Shown here: positions 36,975 to 46,217 of the stretch, in pieces
Layout of the letters: the number at the start of each line of letters is the position of its first letter
Numbering within the stretch: the first letter of the stretch is position 1
NCBI GenBank assembly: GCA_964410065.1
Contig: CAYPFO010000004.1
Coordinates: forward strand, 1-64,000
DNA length: 64,000 nt
Reading direction: 5' to 3'
DNA from: Serpens sp964410065
Lineage (GTDB): Bacteria; Pseudomonadota; Gammaproteobacteria; Pseudomonadales; Pseudomonadaceae
The notes under the pieces: generated by a model
The model's database searches: none
The model's input: the letters and a program-made list of their open reading frames with translations, nothing else
Told to the model about the DNA's origin: nothing
Made by a program: the position numbers and the translations under genes

Positions 36975-38117
36975 TTAGCGCCGTGGTCGCATCAGCAATG
37001 CCAAGAAGATCATCGACAGCGCAAACAGACTCAGCAATGCAAACGGCCATTGCCACGTACCGCCGTAATCACGCACCAGGCCGGTCAGGCTTGGCGTCAC
37101 GCACGCCATGCAGTAGCCGGCGCACAGCATCATCGCCGTCCAGCGACTGACCTCCAGTGGCGACTGCACCTCATACATAGGCAGGATCAAGGCCAGGGCG
37201 AAGGAGCCGGTCAGCCCGGTGCCCAAGGTGATGGCCCAGACTTCCGGCCACAGTCCCGGCGCGACGGTGATCATGATGAGGCTGATGCTGGCCAGCATTG
37301 CCGAGACACACAACAGCAAGTGTCGGCTGATGCGCTGCGCCAGCCAGGGCACCAGGAAAGAAAAAGGCAGACCGATCAGCATGAACAGGCTGAACAGCGC
37401 GTTGCTGCGCAGCTCGCCCAGACCGGCCTCCTGATAACGGGCCACCAGCCAGGTAGCCAGGGAATAGAACAGCCCCGCCTGGAGGGCAAAAAATACAGTA
37501 ATCAGCCACGCACGCGGCTCGCGCCACGGCAGGCCACCGGCGACACCCACCGGTTCCGGACGGTTGGGCAGGCGCAGCCAAAACACTAAAGCGAGCAAAG
37601 CCGGCAAGGCCCAGGCAGCCAGCCCCAATGTCCAGCTGCCATTAAACGCTTGCACCACTGGCAAGGTCAGCACCGCACCACCGGCACCTCCCAGCGCCAT
37701 GCTCAATGAATACCAGCCAATCGCACCGCCAATTCCGGAAGTGAAATGCCGCTTGATAAAGCCCGACATCAGTGGCCCCGCCACGGCGATGCCAGCGCCG
37801 AGCAACACAGCGCTGCCGATCAGCACGGCCGCAATCTCTCCCGCCAAGCGCAACAACAACGCTGCACCAATCAGCACCAGACACGCGGCAATGGTGCGCT
37901 CCAGCCCAAAGCGCTGGGCCAGGCGCGGCGCCACAGGCGCCAGCAAGCCCATACACAACACCGGCAAGGCGGTGGTGAGGCTGATCAACCCGCGACTTAA
38001 GGCCAGTTCATCGGCGATGCGTTCGATCAGGGGAGCCAGTGACGTGATGCCTGGGCGCAGGTTAATGGCCGCAAGCACCAACGCCACCAGCAAGGTGAGG
38101 CGGGAGACTGGATTCAC
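36975..38117 (-). CDS. MFS transporter, CynX/NimT type
   Basis: A 380-residue, twelve-helix transporter. The start AINLRPGITSLAPLIERI is the hallmark of the CynX/NimT (cyanate/2-nitroimidazole) subgroup of the major facilitator superfamily. It begins with GTG. The substrate is not predictable from sequence; no cyanase gene is nearby. Confidence 0.88.
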   Translation of the reverse strand: MNPVSRLTLLVALVLAAINLRPGITSLAPLIERIADELALSRGLISLTTALPVLCMGLLAPVAPRLAQRFGLERTIAACLVLIGAALLLRLAGEIAAVLIGSAVLLGAGIAVAGPLMSGFIKRHFTSGIGGAIGWYSLSMALGGAGGAVLTLPVVQAFNGSWTLGLAAWALPALLALVFWLRLPNRPEPVGVAGGLPWREPRAWLITVFFALQAGLFYSLATWLVARYQEAGLGELRSNALFSLFMLIGLPFSFLVPWLAQRISRHLLLCVSAMLASISLIMITVAPGLWPEVWAITLGTGLTGSFALALILPMYEVQSPLEVSRWTAMMLCAGYCMACVTPSLTGLVRDYGGTWQWPFALLSLFALSMIFLALLMRPRR

Positions 38118-38188
38118 CGTAAAAAGTCCATGGCTGAACAGCTCGCCACCCTACCCCAGCCTCCCATGACCGACAAGCGGGAGCCAGG

Positions 38189-38464
38189 CTAGCGCTGCCC
38201 GACCTCCTCGCGCTCGCCATCCTCGTTGCGCGTGCGCGGGATTTCACCGTCATCGGCGCCGGGCAGATCCTCGGCATTCACGTTGACTCGATCAACCCCG
38301 CTGGGAATATCCTTTTCATCGATGGCGATGTCCGGGTCGTCAGGCAAGACTTCCGGCTCGTCGGCATCCTCTAATGGCTGTCCGGTTTCCGGGCCGCGCT
38401 CAACGTCCTCGTTGTCGCGCTCGCCTCCCTGGCCCCGAATATCGTATTGCGGCAGCACGCTCAT
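38189..38464 (-). CDS. small acidic, probably disordered protein
   Basis: A 91-residue protein very rich in Asp, Glu, Pro and Arg, with no hydrophobic core, so likely unstructured. The ATG at 38464 (MSVLPQYDIRGQGGERDNED) follows GAGGTGCTT and is preferred to an earlier in-frame start at 38500. Function unknown; no cysteine or metal motif. Confidence 0.65.
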   Translation of the reverse strand: MSVLPQYDIRGQGGERDNEDVERGPETGQPLEDADEPEVLPDDPDIAIDEKDIPSGVDRVNVNAEDLPGADDGEIPRTRNEDGEREEVGQR

Positions 38465-38564
38465 AAGCACCTCGCAGGCTTCCAAGGGGTTGGATCTCAT
38501 CTGTTTTGAGGGCTTGCCCGGCCAGTCGTTCGCTACGTTATGAAGCTTCAGTCAACGATAGAAA

Positions 38565-39371
38565 TCAGCCGCGCGCCTTGGCGCGCATTTTCTCGGTCAT
38601 GGTGATCATTTCGTCATAGATCGCCTGCGGATTCTGCTGTTTGACCTTCCAGGCGAAACGGCCCTGTTCATGGGGCAGAATCATGAACGTCCCTTGGGCA
38701 ACGTGCCGGTAGATGTACTCGGCAATCTCCGCCGCGCTGATCGGTGAGCTGTCCAGCAGCCTGCCGACCTGGGCCTTCATCTTCGGATCGGGACCGCGAA
38801 AGGAATCCAGCAGGTTGGTCTGGAAGAACGACGGGCAGACGACGTGCACGTCGATGCCCAGGGGCTTGAGCTCCACCAGCAGGCTTTCCGACAGCGCCAC
38901 CACGCCGGCCTTGGCGACGTTGTAGTTGCTCATCGCCGGCGCCTGCATCAACGCGGCCATGGAGGCGATATTGATGATCCGTCCCTGGCTGCGCTCCAGC
39001 AGCGGCAGGAATGCCTTGCAGCCCTTGACGACCCCCATCAGATTGATCGACAGCTGCCAATCCCAGTCTTCCAGGCTCAGCTCGGCGAAGAAGCCGCCGG
39101 AAGCCACGCCCGCATTGTTGACCAGCACATCGAGACCGCCGAGCCGCGCCTCGCACACCTCGGCAAAGGCCGTCAGCTGGCTGTAGTCGCGCACATCGCA
39201 GCGCTGCACAAAACCGTCGCCGCCGGCTTCGCGCACCAAGGCCAAGGTCTCTTCAAGACCGGCCTGATTGACATCGCCCAGCGCCAGCTGCCAACCCTCA
39301 CGGGCCCAGCGCAGCGCCATTTCACGGCCCAGCCCGGAACCCGCGCCGGTGATCATCATGCGGTTGTTCAT
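38565..39371 (-). CDS. short-chain dehydrogenase/reductase
   Basis: A 268-residue Rossmann-fold oxidoreductase with the cofactor motif TGAGSGLG, the NNAG motif, catalytic Ser in NIASMAALMQ and the YxxxK pair in YNVAKAG. I chose the ATG at 39371 (MNNRMMITGAG), which starts just before the first strand; the earlier start at 39410 adds an unlikely leader. The substrate is unknown. Confidence 0.9.
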   Translation of the reverse strand: MNNRMMITGAGSGLGREMALRWAREGWQLALGDVNQAGLEETLALVREAGGDGFVQRCDVRDYSQLTAFAEVCEARLGGLDVLVNNAGVASGGFFAELSLEDWDWQLSINLMGVVKGCKAFLPLLERSQGRIINIASMAALMQAPAMSNYNVAKAGVVALSESLLVELKPLGIDVHVVCPSFFQTNLLDSFRGPDPKMKAQVGRLLDSSPISAAEIAEYIYRHVAQGTFMILPHEQGRFAWKVKQQNPQAIYDEMITMTEKMRAKARG

Positions 39372-39630
39372 TGCGCCATCGCCTTTTGTTGTTGTGGGGT
39401 CGATGCCCAAGTGTAACCAGACGCCTGCCTGCCGCCTGCACCATCAGGGTGCTGAATGGTCCGGGCAAACCCGCACCTGGCGGAGCCGCCGCATTGCCCG
39501 AAAAGGACTTTTATCCCTCGCCATGGTCGGAGTTAACGAGGCGAGTGAGGAACTCCAAAGCCGCCATCCGGCACTTCCCGCAGCCGTCTGTGCGGGCCCC
39601 GTACCACGACCTACCTGAGGGAGCTCGACA

Positions 39631-39789
39631 ATGAGCGTTACCACCATTCTGGTCATCATCCTGATCCTGCTGTTGATCGGCGGCTTGCCCGTCTTCCCCC
39701 ACTCACGCAGTTGGGGTTACGGCCCCTCGGGCATCATCGGCGCGGTGCTGGTTGTTTTGCTGGTGCTCTTGCTACTGGGCATGATTTAG
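39631..39789 (+). CDS. DUF3309-like small membrane protein
   Basis: A 52-residue protein, too short for most ORF filters, with two hydrophobic helices separated by a GGLPVFPHSRSWGYGPSG turn, the pattern of the DUF3309 family. TGAGGGAGCTCGACA just before the ATG is a good ribosome site. Small proteins of this type are often stress-induced, but no function is established. Confidence 0.85.
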   Translation: MSVTTILVIILILLLIGGLPVFPHSRSWGYGPSGIIGAVLVVLLVLLLLGMI

Positions 39790-39914
39790 CAGGGCTGTTT
39801 TGGTTTGCAACCCCGAGGCAAAGCCTGATTGGCGAACGTTGTTGCAACGGTCGCCAGCAGGCTGGCTTCCATGCCGCCTTTGCAACGACAACCGGGCACC
39901 AGCAGGGGGAAGCG

Positions 39915-40388
39915 ATGGGTGAAACGTACCTGCTCGAGACACCACTCTGGGTGATTGCCGCTCGAGGAACCGCGGTCTACCTGACCCTGGCGTTGGTGCT
40001 GCGACTTATGCCAAAACGGCAAACGGGAAACATCTCGCCCAACGACATCATTGCGCTGGTGATCGTGGGCAGCCTGGGCGCCGACGCGATCATGGGAGAA
40101 GCCCACACGCTGCTGGATCTTCTCCTGATGATTTTCGTGATTCTGCTCTGGGATTACCTGTTCAACCTGGCCGAATACGCCTTCCCGCGATTTCGCGGCA
40201 TTGCCCAGGACTCTCCGACGCTCCTGATTTACCAAGGTGTTCTTATCCGAGAAAACCTGCGCAAGGAGAAGCTCACCGAGCAGGAGCTCAGCGCAAACCT
40301 TCGCAAAAAAGGCATCGTTGATGTTACGAAAGTCAAACAGGCCATCCTGGAAGTCGATGGCCAGATTAGCGTCATCGAGAACGACTGA
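39915..40388 (+). CDS. DUF421 (YetF-like) membrane protein
   Basis: A 157-residue protein with three N-terminal helices and a soluble C-terminal domain. GNISPNDIIALVIVGSLGADA in the membrane part and RKKGIVDVTKVKQAILEVDG in the tail are DUF421 features. The ATG at 39915 follows GGGGGAAGCG and is preferred to upstream starts that overlap the previous gene. Function of the family is not established. Confidence 0.85.
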   Translation: MGETYLLETPLWVIAARGTAVYLTLALVLRLMPKRQTGNISPNDIIALVIVGSLGADAIMGEAHTLLDLLLMIFVILLWDYLFNLAEYAFPRFRGIAQDSPTLLIYQGVLIRENLRKEKLTEQELSANLRKKGIVDVTKVKQAILEVDGQISVIEND

Positions 40389-40436
40389 GATCAACATAAT
40401 CTACGTGTGGCGACAGGCCTCGATGTGAAGCCTCTC

Positions 40437-40745
40437 ATGACTCCAGACCAACGCTACATCGTCGTCCGCGAACGGCTGTGGCGTACCGCCAACCCAAACC
40501 TGTCACCCGCAATACGCTCGCAGCTTGTCGGTGCACTCATGGACGCGCGCCGCGCTGTAAAGGATTCCAAACGAAGCGGTGATCTTCACGGCCTCGCCAC
40601 GGCAAGAGCAGCCGTCGACCAGGCCAAAATCGCCCTGGGCGAGCGAGGCCCGGTCTGGTGGACCGATGGCGCCAAGGACTTCAATCGCCATCTGGTCAAG
40701 AACACCCCATATGCGGACTGGTATGCATCGCTCCAGCAGAGCTAA
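40437..40745 (+). CDS. conserved hypothetical protein, about 100 residues
   Basis: A soluble protein beginning MTPDQRYIVVRERLWRTANP with a helical middle (LVGALMDARRAVKDSKRSGD) and an aromatic tail (GPVWWTDGAKDFNRH). I recall similar small proteins in proteobacteria without known function. A GTG at 40407 is an alternative start with ten more residues. Confidence 0.65.
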   Translation: MTPDQRYIVVRERLWRTANPNLSPAIRSQLVGALMDARRAVKDSKRSGDLHGLATARAAVDQAKIALGERGPVWWTDGAKDFNRHLVKNTPYADWYASLQQS

Positions 40746-40860
40746 CCACTGGGTGGGTACTCGCCCCTCGTTCAAAGCACTAACTTCATTGCGCAAGATT
40801 CCCGCACTACGCTTGGGCTGCTGTCCTGCACGTTTATCATTCGCTTATTCAAGGAAGAAT

Positions 40861-41565
40861 ATGTATCCGCCTGCCTACCCACACGACACGATACAGCGCT
40901 TGTACCCAGGCGTATTTTTGCTGCAAGGCAGCATCAGGATGGGACCAGGGATGAGAATGAACCGAAACATGGTCATTCTCCAAAGCAACTCGGACGTCAG
41001 CTTGATCAACCCTGTCCGCATGAATGAAGAAGGTCTTGCTTCGTTAGACGCCCTGGGAAAGGTAAAAAACATCATCAGGCTAGGTGACTTCCATGGCCTT
41101 GGTGATGCCTTTTACCTAGAACGATACAGATGTGATTTCTGGGCTCAGAAAGGGCAAGAAACTTACAAATTACCCGTTCCATCCAAAGAGATAAGTTCTA
41201 GTACTGCGGGCCCCGTAGAAAACTCTGAATTCTTCCTTTTTGAATCGGCAAATTATCCAGAAGCCGCACTATTAATTAATGAGCACAAGTTACTTATTAC
41301 GACTGACAGTATCCAATACTATTCTGACTGGCGCTATTTTTCGTGGTTTACCCAATGCGCCTTCAAACTACTGGGATTCAAAAAAGGGTTAAACATAGGA
41401 GGCCCTTGGCTGAAGCGTGCTACCCCGAAGGGAGTAACGCTTGAACAGGACTTTGAGAATCTGCTAAAGCTTGACTTTGACGCCCTTATTGCCGCTCATG
41501 GGTCCCTCATTAGAAGCGGAGCTAAAAATCAACTTAGAGACGAAATTCGCACCACGTTCAAGTAA
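40861..41565 (+). CDS. metallo-beta-lactamase-like (DUF4336-like) protein
   Basis: A 234-residue protein with LINPVRMNEEGLASLDALG, then IIRLGDFHGLGDAFYLERY and a late LIAAHGSLI, an order resembling DUF4336 proteins of the metallo-beta-lactamase fold. Several of the classical HxHxDH zinc ligands are not visible, so metal hydrolase activity is doubtful. The ATG at 40861 follows AAGGAAGAAT. The gene is clearly richer in A and T than its neighbours, a sign of possible horizontal origin. Confidence 0.6.
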   Translation: MYPPAYPHDTIQRLYPGVFLLQGSIRMGPGMRMNRNMVILQSNSDVSLINPVRMNEEGLASLDALGKVKNIIRLGDFHGLGDAFYLERYRCDFWAQKGQETYKLPVPSKEISSSTAGPVENSEFFLFESANYPEAALLINEHKLLITTDSIQYYSDWRYFSWFTQCAFKLLGFKKGLNIGGPWLKRATPKGVTLEQDFENLLKLDFDALIAAHGSLIRSGAKNQLRDEIRTTFK

Positions 41566-41623
41566 GCCAGCCATAGCGGCTCCCTCCGCCTCGTAACCCA
41601 TCGTTATTTTCAAGGAAGATCGT

Positions 41624-42097
41624 GTGAGCGCTCACCACATTGCCCAACTCAACATTGCCAAGCTGTTGGCGCCGATTGACTCACCGCAACTTTCAGTCTT
41701 TGTAAACAACCGGGACAGGATCAACGCACTGGCGGATGAAGCGCCAGGGTTTATCTGGCGCTTGCAAACCGAGGAAGGGGACGCCACTGGCATAGACTTC
41801 TTCGGTGCTGATTACATCGTCAACCTGTCGGTGTGGAGCTCCATCGAAGCGCTGAATACTTACGTTTACCACTCTGCACACGTGGAGGTCTTGCGCCGCA
41901 AGAAGGAGTGGTTTCATGCCATGCATGACGCAAACATGGTGCTGTGGTGGGTACCTGCCGGCCACCTTCCATCCATTGAGGAAGCCGCGCAAAAGTTGAG
42001 TCTTTTACGGGCCAACGGACCTACGCAAGAAGCATTTACCTACAAGAAATCATTTTCTGCGCCGGGACAGATACTGGAGGTCGCGCTGAATTCGTAG
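41624..42097 (+). CDS. DUF3291 domain protein
   Basis: A 157-residue protein of the DUF3291 (dimeric alpha-beta barrel-like) family, with HIAQLNIAKL at the start, APGFIWRLQTEEGDATG, and a FHAMHDANMVLWWVPAGHLP core. It begins with GTG after AAGGAAGATC. The stop codon TAG lies inside the first bases of a decayed dispersed repeat that begins at 42093. Function unknown. Confidence 0.85.
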   Translation: MSAHHIAQLNIAKLLAPIDSPQLSVFVNNRDRINALADEAPGFIWRLQTEEGDATGIDFFGADYIVNLSVWSSIEALNTYVYHSAHVEVLRRKKEWFHAMHDANMVLWWVPAGHLPSIEEAAQKLSLLRANGPTQEAFTYKKSFSAPGQILEVALNS

Positions 42098-42186
42098 GCG
42101 GCCTCGCCCGTTGCGATGAGATAGCCATGCGCAGTTTCCGGGCAGGCCGCCGCACCGCGTCGAGTATCCAGTCAACCCGCTAGCAT
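42093..42186. repeat. decayed copy of the CGTAGGGCGG repeat
   Basis: CGTAGGCGGCCTCGCCCGTTGC and later GTATCCAGTCAACCC match parts of the 150-bp repeats at 53994-54144 and 55388-55535. The right inverted end is lost. Confidence 0.65.
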
Positions 42187-42266
42187 CCCCCGCGCTTCAA
42201 GCCAGTGATAAGGTTCGCGGTTCGATTCAAAAAGAGCCCTGTCGATGTGCAAAAAAGGGAGCAAGC

Positions 42267-43451
42267 GTGTCCGCAACCAACCACTCCGTCCCGGGGCGGG
42301 AAATCTCATGGTTTGTCTTTGGCCTGATGGCGAGTGTTACCTTCGTCGGCCTTTTGTCTGAGCTGCTGCCGTCCGGACTGTTGCCGCAGATGAGCGAAGG
42401 CCTGGGGGTCTCCGAACCCCAGCTCGGTTTCCTGGTCGGTGTCTACGCGCTGGCTTCAGCCCTGTGCGCCATTCCGCTGGTCAGCGCAACCCTGGCGGTC
42501 AACCGCAAGCGACTGCTACTGGTGCTGCTGATCGGCTTCGCCGCCTCTAATATCATCGTCGCGCTGGCGTCTTCCTACTCGGTCATCGTTGCCAGCCGCA
42601 TCATCGGCGGTATTTGTGCGGGTGTGATGTGGCCAATGATCGCCGCCTATGGCACGCGCCTGGTACCCGAGAACATGCACGGCAAGGCCATCACGGTGAT
42701 CATGTCGGGCAATACCCTGGGCATCAGCATCGGCCTGCCCGTCATGACGATGATCGGCATCACGTTCGGCTGGCGGAGCGCATTCATGGTCCTGGGGCTG
42801 ACCGTCGCCGCCATCGCCGTGCTGGCGTATTTTCACCTGCCTGCGGTGGAAGGCGAAAAGCTCAGCAAGAGCAACTCGCCCCTGGCAGTGCTGAAACAGC
42901 CTTCGATTCTGATCGTGCTGCTGCTGACCTTTCTCGGGGTCACCGCCCACTACGGCATCTACACCTACATCACGTTACTGGTAGAAATGTTCGACTTCGC
43001 AGGCGGTATCGAGCTGGCCCTGTTGATCTTCGGCATCGGCTCGGTCATTTCAGTCATCGTGTCCGCGAAGATCATCGATGCGTATCTGCGCCCGCTGATC
43101 GTGTCCATGCTCGCCGGCGGCGGCATTTCCATGGCCCTGTTCCTCGTCTTCCAAGGGACAGCCGGCATCTCCCATGTGGCGTTTTTCTTCTGGGGTCTGG
43201 CGTTTGGCCCACTGGTGACGATGTATCAGACCGCTGTCAGCAAGCAGATCGAGAACGCCAAGGACGTGGCCACCTCGGTGCAGTCGAGCGTGTTCAACTT
43301 CTCGATCATGATCGCCACCTGGGTTGGCGGCCTTCTCTTGACTCGCTTCCCGGAGGCCGGCATCAACGGCATCGTCTACCTGTCGCTGATCTGTTTTGTC
43401 TTGGCCACGCTGCTTGCGCTGGTGGCCAAGCGCACCCTGCGCTCTTCCTGA
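42267..43451 (+). CDS. MFS transporter (DHA1-type)
   Basis: A 394-residue, twelve-helix transporter with LLPQMSEGLGVSEPQLGFLVG in the first helix pair, SRIIGGICAGVMWPM in helix 4 and GNTLGISIGLPV in helix 5, the drug/proton antiporter C-motif region. It resembles AraJ/PbuE-type exporters. GTG start after GGGAGCAAGC. The substrate is unknown. It is followed by a strong terminator. Confidence 0.88.
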   Translation: MSATNHSVPGREISWFVFGLMASVTFVGLLSELLPSGLLPQMSEGLGVSEPQLGFLVGVYALASALCAIPLVSATLAVNRKRLLLVLLIGFAASNIIVALASSYSVIVASRIIGGICAGVMWPMIAAYGTRLVPENMHGKAITVIMSGNTLGISIGLPVMTMIGITFGWRSAFMVLGLTVAAIAVLAYFHLPAVEGEKLSKSNSPLAVLKQPSILIVLLLTFLGVTAHYGIYTYITLLVEMFDFAGGIELALLIFGIGSVISVIVSAKIIDAYLRPLIVSMLAGGGISMALFLVFQGTAGISHVAFFFWGLAFGPLVTMYQTAVSKQIENAKDVATSVQSSVFNFSIMIATWVGGLLLTRFPEAGINGIVYLSLICFVLATLLALVAKRTLRSS

Positions 43452-43543
43452 GGATTGCACCCACCTTCAAGCATTGGATGCTATTTGGTTGAACTCGACT
43501 GTGCAGGAAGCCCTCAATCGAGACCTACGCCCGGCCTTAACGC

Positions 43544-43569
43544 AAAACAGCACCCACAGGTGCTGTTTT
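43544..43569. terminator. bidirectional rho-independent terminator
   Basis: AAAACAGCACC pairs with GGTGCTGTTTT around a CACA loop. It lies between the convergent MFS gene and cytochrome b561 gene and fits both. Confidence 0.9.
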
Positions 43570-43585
43570 GGGTAGAGCAGAAGCT

Positions 43586-44110
43586 TCAGCCCGCCATGCG
43601 CTTGAGCGTGTCGTCCTTCTTGACGAAGTGGTGGAACAGCGCAGCCGCGATATGGCCCAGAACCAACGCGACGAACAGCCAGGCCAGCGGCGAATGCAGG
43701 CTACCCAGGCTGATCATCCAGCCGGTTTCCACGCCGGTCTTGGCGACCAGTTGCATGCCAAACACCTTAAGTCCATAGCCGTTGCCGAGCATCAGCAGAA
43801 TGCCGGTGATCGGCATCAGCAGCATGCTGGCATACAGCAGGCCATGGCCTGCCTTGACCAACAGCGCGGTTGGCCCGACATGCTGCGGGCGTTGATGCCG
43901 TTGACCCAGCGCCCAGAGCAGGCGTAGCACGATCAACACCAGCAGCAGGCCACCGATGGAAATATGCCAGGGCACCAGGGTCTGGCCGATCCAGTGTTCG
44001 CCATCGCTGATGCGGTCGCCCAGCTTGAGGAACTGCCATCCAATCAGCAGCGCCATGGCCCAATGCAGAAGCCGGGTCATCCCGCCGTAGCGATGTGCTG
44101 AATCATTCAT
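43586..44110 (-). CDS. cytochrome b561
   Basis: A 174-residue, four-helix di-heme b cytochrome of the inner membrane. Histidines suited to heme binding are in TRLLHWAMAL, VPWHISIGG, KAGHGLLY and LGHIAAALFHHF. It is the last gene of a four-gene minus-strand operon; in E. coli the homologue (CybB) can oxidise superoxide. ATG follows AGGAGAGAAAC. Confidence 0.92.
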   Translation of the reverse strand: MNDSAHRYGGMTRLLHWAMALLIGWQFLKLGDRISDGEHWIGQTLVPWHISIGGLLLVLIVLRLLWALGQRHQRPQHVGPTALLVKAGHGLLYASMLLMPITGILLMLGNGYGLKVFGMQLVAKTGVETGWMISLGSLHSPLAWLFVALVLGHIAAALFHHFVKKDDTLKRMAG

Positions 44111-44135
44111 GTTTCTCTCCTAATGCTGGTAAGAA

Positions 44136-44426
44136 TCAAGACGCTTGTCGATGCCAGGCAAACTCAGGCAGCGGCGCGGCAGCCATGCGTTGCAAATGAT
44201 CAGCGACCACCGATTGAAGACGCAGAATCTGCTCTTCTTCAGCGGCCTGCAAACGCACATGCAACCCAGCCTCCTGCACGTTGAGCAAGCAATGCCCAAA
44301 GCTGAGTTCAATCTCGCCCTGACGTTCGTCGAGGCTGACCGGAAACTTGTGGCTCCAGTGCTTGCACAGCCGCGTGATCAATCGTTGCGGATTGTCCGTG
44401 ACGATCTGAGCAGTAGAAACCAACAT
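44136..44426 (-). CDS. DUF2218 domain protein
   Basis: A 96-residue soluble protein. The real start is the ATG at 44426 (MLVSTAQIVTDNPQRLITRL), because AGGAGG lies six bases upstream; the much longer open frame to 44570 runs backward through the SDR gene. KHWSHKFPVSLDERQGEI is a DUF2218 feature. Function unknown; its operon partners suggest a link to redox chemistry. Confidence 0.87.
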   Translation of the reverse strand: MLVSTAQIVTDNPQRLITRLCKHWSHKFPVSLDERQGEIELSFGHCLLNVQEAGLHVRLQAAEEEQILRLQSVVADHLQRMAAAPLPEFAWHRQAS

Positions 44427-44482
44427 GATGAACCTCCTGTGAATCAGCCCACCGGCTACTGCGCGGCGAGGACAATGATGAG

Positions 44483-45277
44483 TCAGGCAATGCTTTCGAC
44501 GATACCGCCCTCGACCCGCAAAGCCGCACCTGTGGTGGCGCTGGCCTGGGGCGATGCCGCATAGACGCACAGATTGGCCACTTCCTCGGGTGTGGCGAAA
44601 CGGCGAATCAGACTCGACGGGCGATTTTCGGCGAGGAACAACGCCTCCATCTCCGTTGCGGTCACTCCACGCTCCTGGGCCATTTTGCCGACAAAGGCGA
44701 TGGCGCCCTCAGTACGGGTCGGCCCCGGCAGGATGGTATTGACGGTCACACCGCTGCCGGCCAGCACCTTGGCCAAGCCACGGGACAGGCCTTGCAAGGC
44801 CGCCTTGCTTACGCCGTAGTGGACCATTTCACCGGGGATGTTCAGCGCCGATTCGCTGGAGATAAACTGAATCCGTCCCCAGCCGCGCGCCTGCATGCCC
44901 TGGGCATAGTGACGGGCCAGACGCACGCCGCTCATCACGTTGACCTGGAAGATTTCTTCCCAGTCCGCATCGCTGATGTCAAAGAACGGCTTGACCCCAT
45001 AAATGCCCAGGTTGTTGATCAGAATGTCGGCCTCGGGCTCGGCATCGATCAGTGCCTGGCAACCGGCAGCCGTGCCTAGATCGGCCACTACGCCGCGGGC
45101 CTGCGCACCGGCTTGAGTACCGCTCAGCGCGGCCAATGTGGCATCGACGCCCTCTTGGTGGCGACCGCTGATGACCACGGTAGCGCCGGCATCGGCCAGG
45201 CCCTTGGCAATGGCCAGGCCGATCCCGCCGGTGGAGCCGGTGACGATGGCGGTCTTGCCGGAAAGGTTGATGATCAT
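44483..45277 (-). CDS. short-chain dehydrogenase/reductase
   Basis: A 264-residue oxidoreductase with TGSTGGIGLAIA (cofactor), NNLGIYG, FISSESALNIPGEMV (catalytic Ser) and YGVSKAALQGLS (Tyr and Lys). It starts 16 bp after the dioxygenase-like gene with AGGAGATTTTT as ribosome site. Second gene of the operon; substrate unknown. Confidence 0.92.
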   Translation of the reverse strand: MIINLSGKTAIVTGSTGGIGLAIAKGLADAGATVVISGRHQEGVDATLAALSGTQAGAQARGVVADLGTAAGCQALIDAEPEADILINNLGIYGVKPFFDISDADWEEIFQVNVMSGVRLARHYAQGMQARGWGRIQFISSESALNIPGEMVHYGVSKAALQGLSRGLAKVLAGSGVTVNTILPGPTRTEGAIAFVGKMAQERGVTATEMEALFLAENRPSSLIRRFATPEEVANLCVYAASPQASATTGAALRVEGGIVESIA

Positions 45278-45293
45278 AAAAATCTCCTGAGAA

Positions 45294-46109
45294 TTAGCCG
45301 AAACGGAAGGCCGACAACGTGGTTTCCATCACCCGATCGCTAAAGATGCGCTGGCCAGCGTCCTCACCCGCCGCGCCGGCCGCCAGCATCAGCGGCAACA
45401 GGTGCTCCTCGGCGCGCGGCGGATGGCACAGGCGGGCCGAAGGTGCCTGGCCCCAGTTGGCCAGGGCGTGCTCGCGCTGTTGCGGCGCAGATTCGACAGC
45501 CTCTACCAGCCACCCGTCGAACTCATCGGAAATCGGCCCGAAACGCGGATCGCCGTAACCGCGCATGTTGTGGAAGCTCATGCCGCTACCGACGATCAGC
45601 ACCCCTTCGTCGCGCAGCGAGGCCAGTGCGCGACCGGCATCCAGGTGCGCCTGCGGGTCCAGATCATGGCGCAGCGACAGCTGCACCACCGGGATGTCGG
45701 CATCGGGAAACATCAGCTTCAGCGGAATGAACATGCCGTGGTCATAACCACGCGCGGAATTCTGCTGTGCCGGCAGTTGCGCCTCACTCAGCAACCCAGC
45801 GATGCGCTCCGCCAATTGCGGCTCACCGGGGGCCGGATAGCGCAGCTCGTAGGTATGTTCTGGAAAGCCGTTGTAGTCGTAGATCAGCTCCGGCTGTGGG
45901 CCGCTGGTCACGCTGAAGGCCGGCTCCAGCCAGTGAGCCGAGACCAGCACGATGGCCGAGGGGCGCGCGGGCAAGGTAGTGGCTACGTTCTTCAGGAAGT
46001 CGGCCATCTGGTTCCAGGCGGTGGGCGGGTTCCAGTCCATGAAGAAGCAAGGGCCCGCGCCATGGGGCACGAACAGGGTGGGCATACGGGTATTGCTGAT
46101 AGCGGTCAT
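45294..46109 (-). CDS. DODA-type extradiol dioxygenase family protein
   Basis: A 271-residue enzyme of the LigB/YgiD family. VPHGAGPCFFMDW, VSAHWLEP, GYDHGMFIPLKLM and GSGMSFHNMRG hold the metal-binding and catalytic histidines. YgiD-type proteins open catechol rings such as that of DOPA. First gene of the operon, divergent from a LysR regulator. Confidence 0.9.
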   Translation of the reverse strand: MTAISNTRMPTLFVPHGAGPCFFMDWNPPTAWNQMADFLKNVATTLPARPSAIVLVSAHWLEPAFSVTSGPQPELIYDYNGFPEHTYELRYPAPGEPQLAERIAGLLSEAQLPAQQNSARGYDHGMFIPLKLMFPDADIPVVQLSLRHDLDPQAHLDAGRALASLRDEGVLIVGSGMSFHNMRGYGDPRFGPISDEFDGWLVEAVESAPQQREHALANWGQAPSARLCHPPRAEEHLLPLMLAAGAAGEDAGQRIFSDRVMETTLSAFRFG

Positions 46110-46217
46110 GGTGGACTCTCCGCACGGTTTAATGAATGCGGCAAGTATCGCTTGGTTCGTTTACATTGATAATTCACTCAATACTGCTTTCACTTCCTAC
46201 TAATAGTGAGAAATCAA
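46110..46217. promoter_or_regulatory. divergent promoter region with possible LysR site
   Basis: The 108 bp between the dioxygenase and lysR genes is AT-rich toward lysR. ATTCACTC and GTGAGAA are loosely inverted around 46170-46211 and could be a LysR-type site, but the match is imperfect. Confidence 0.35.
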
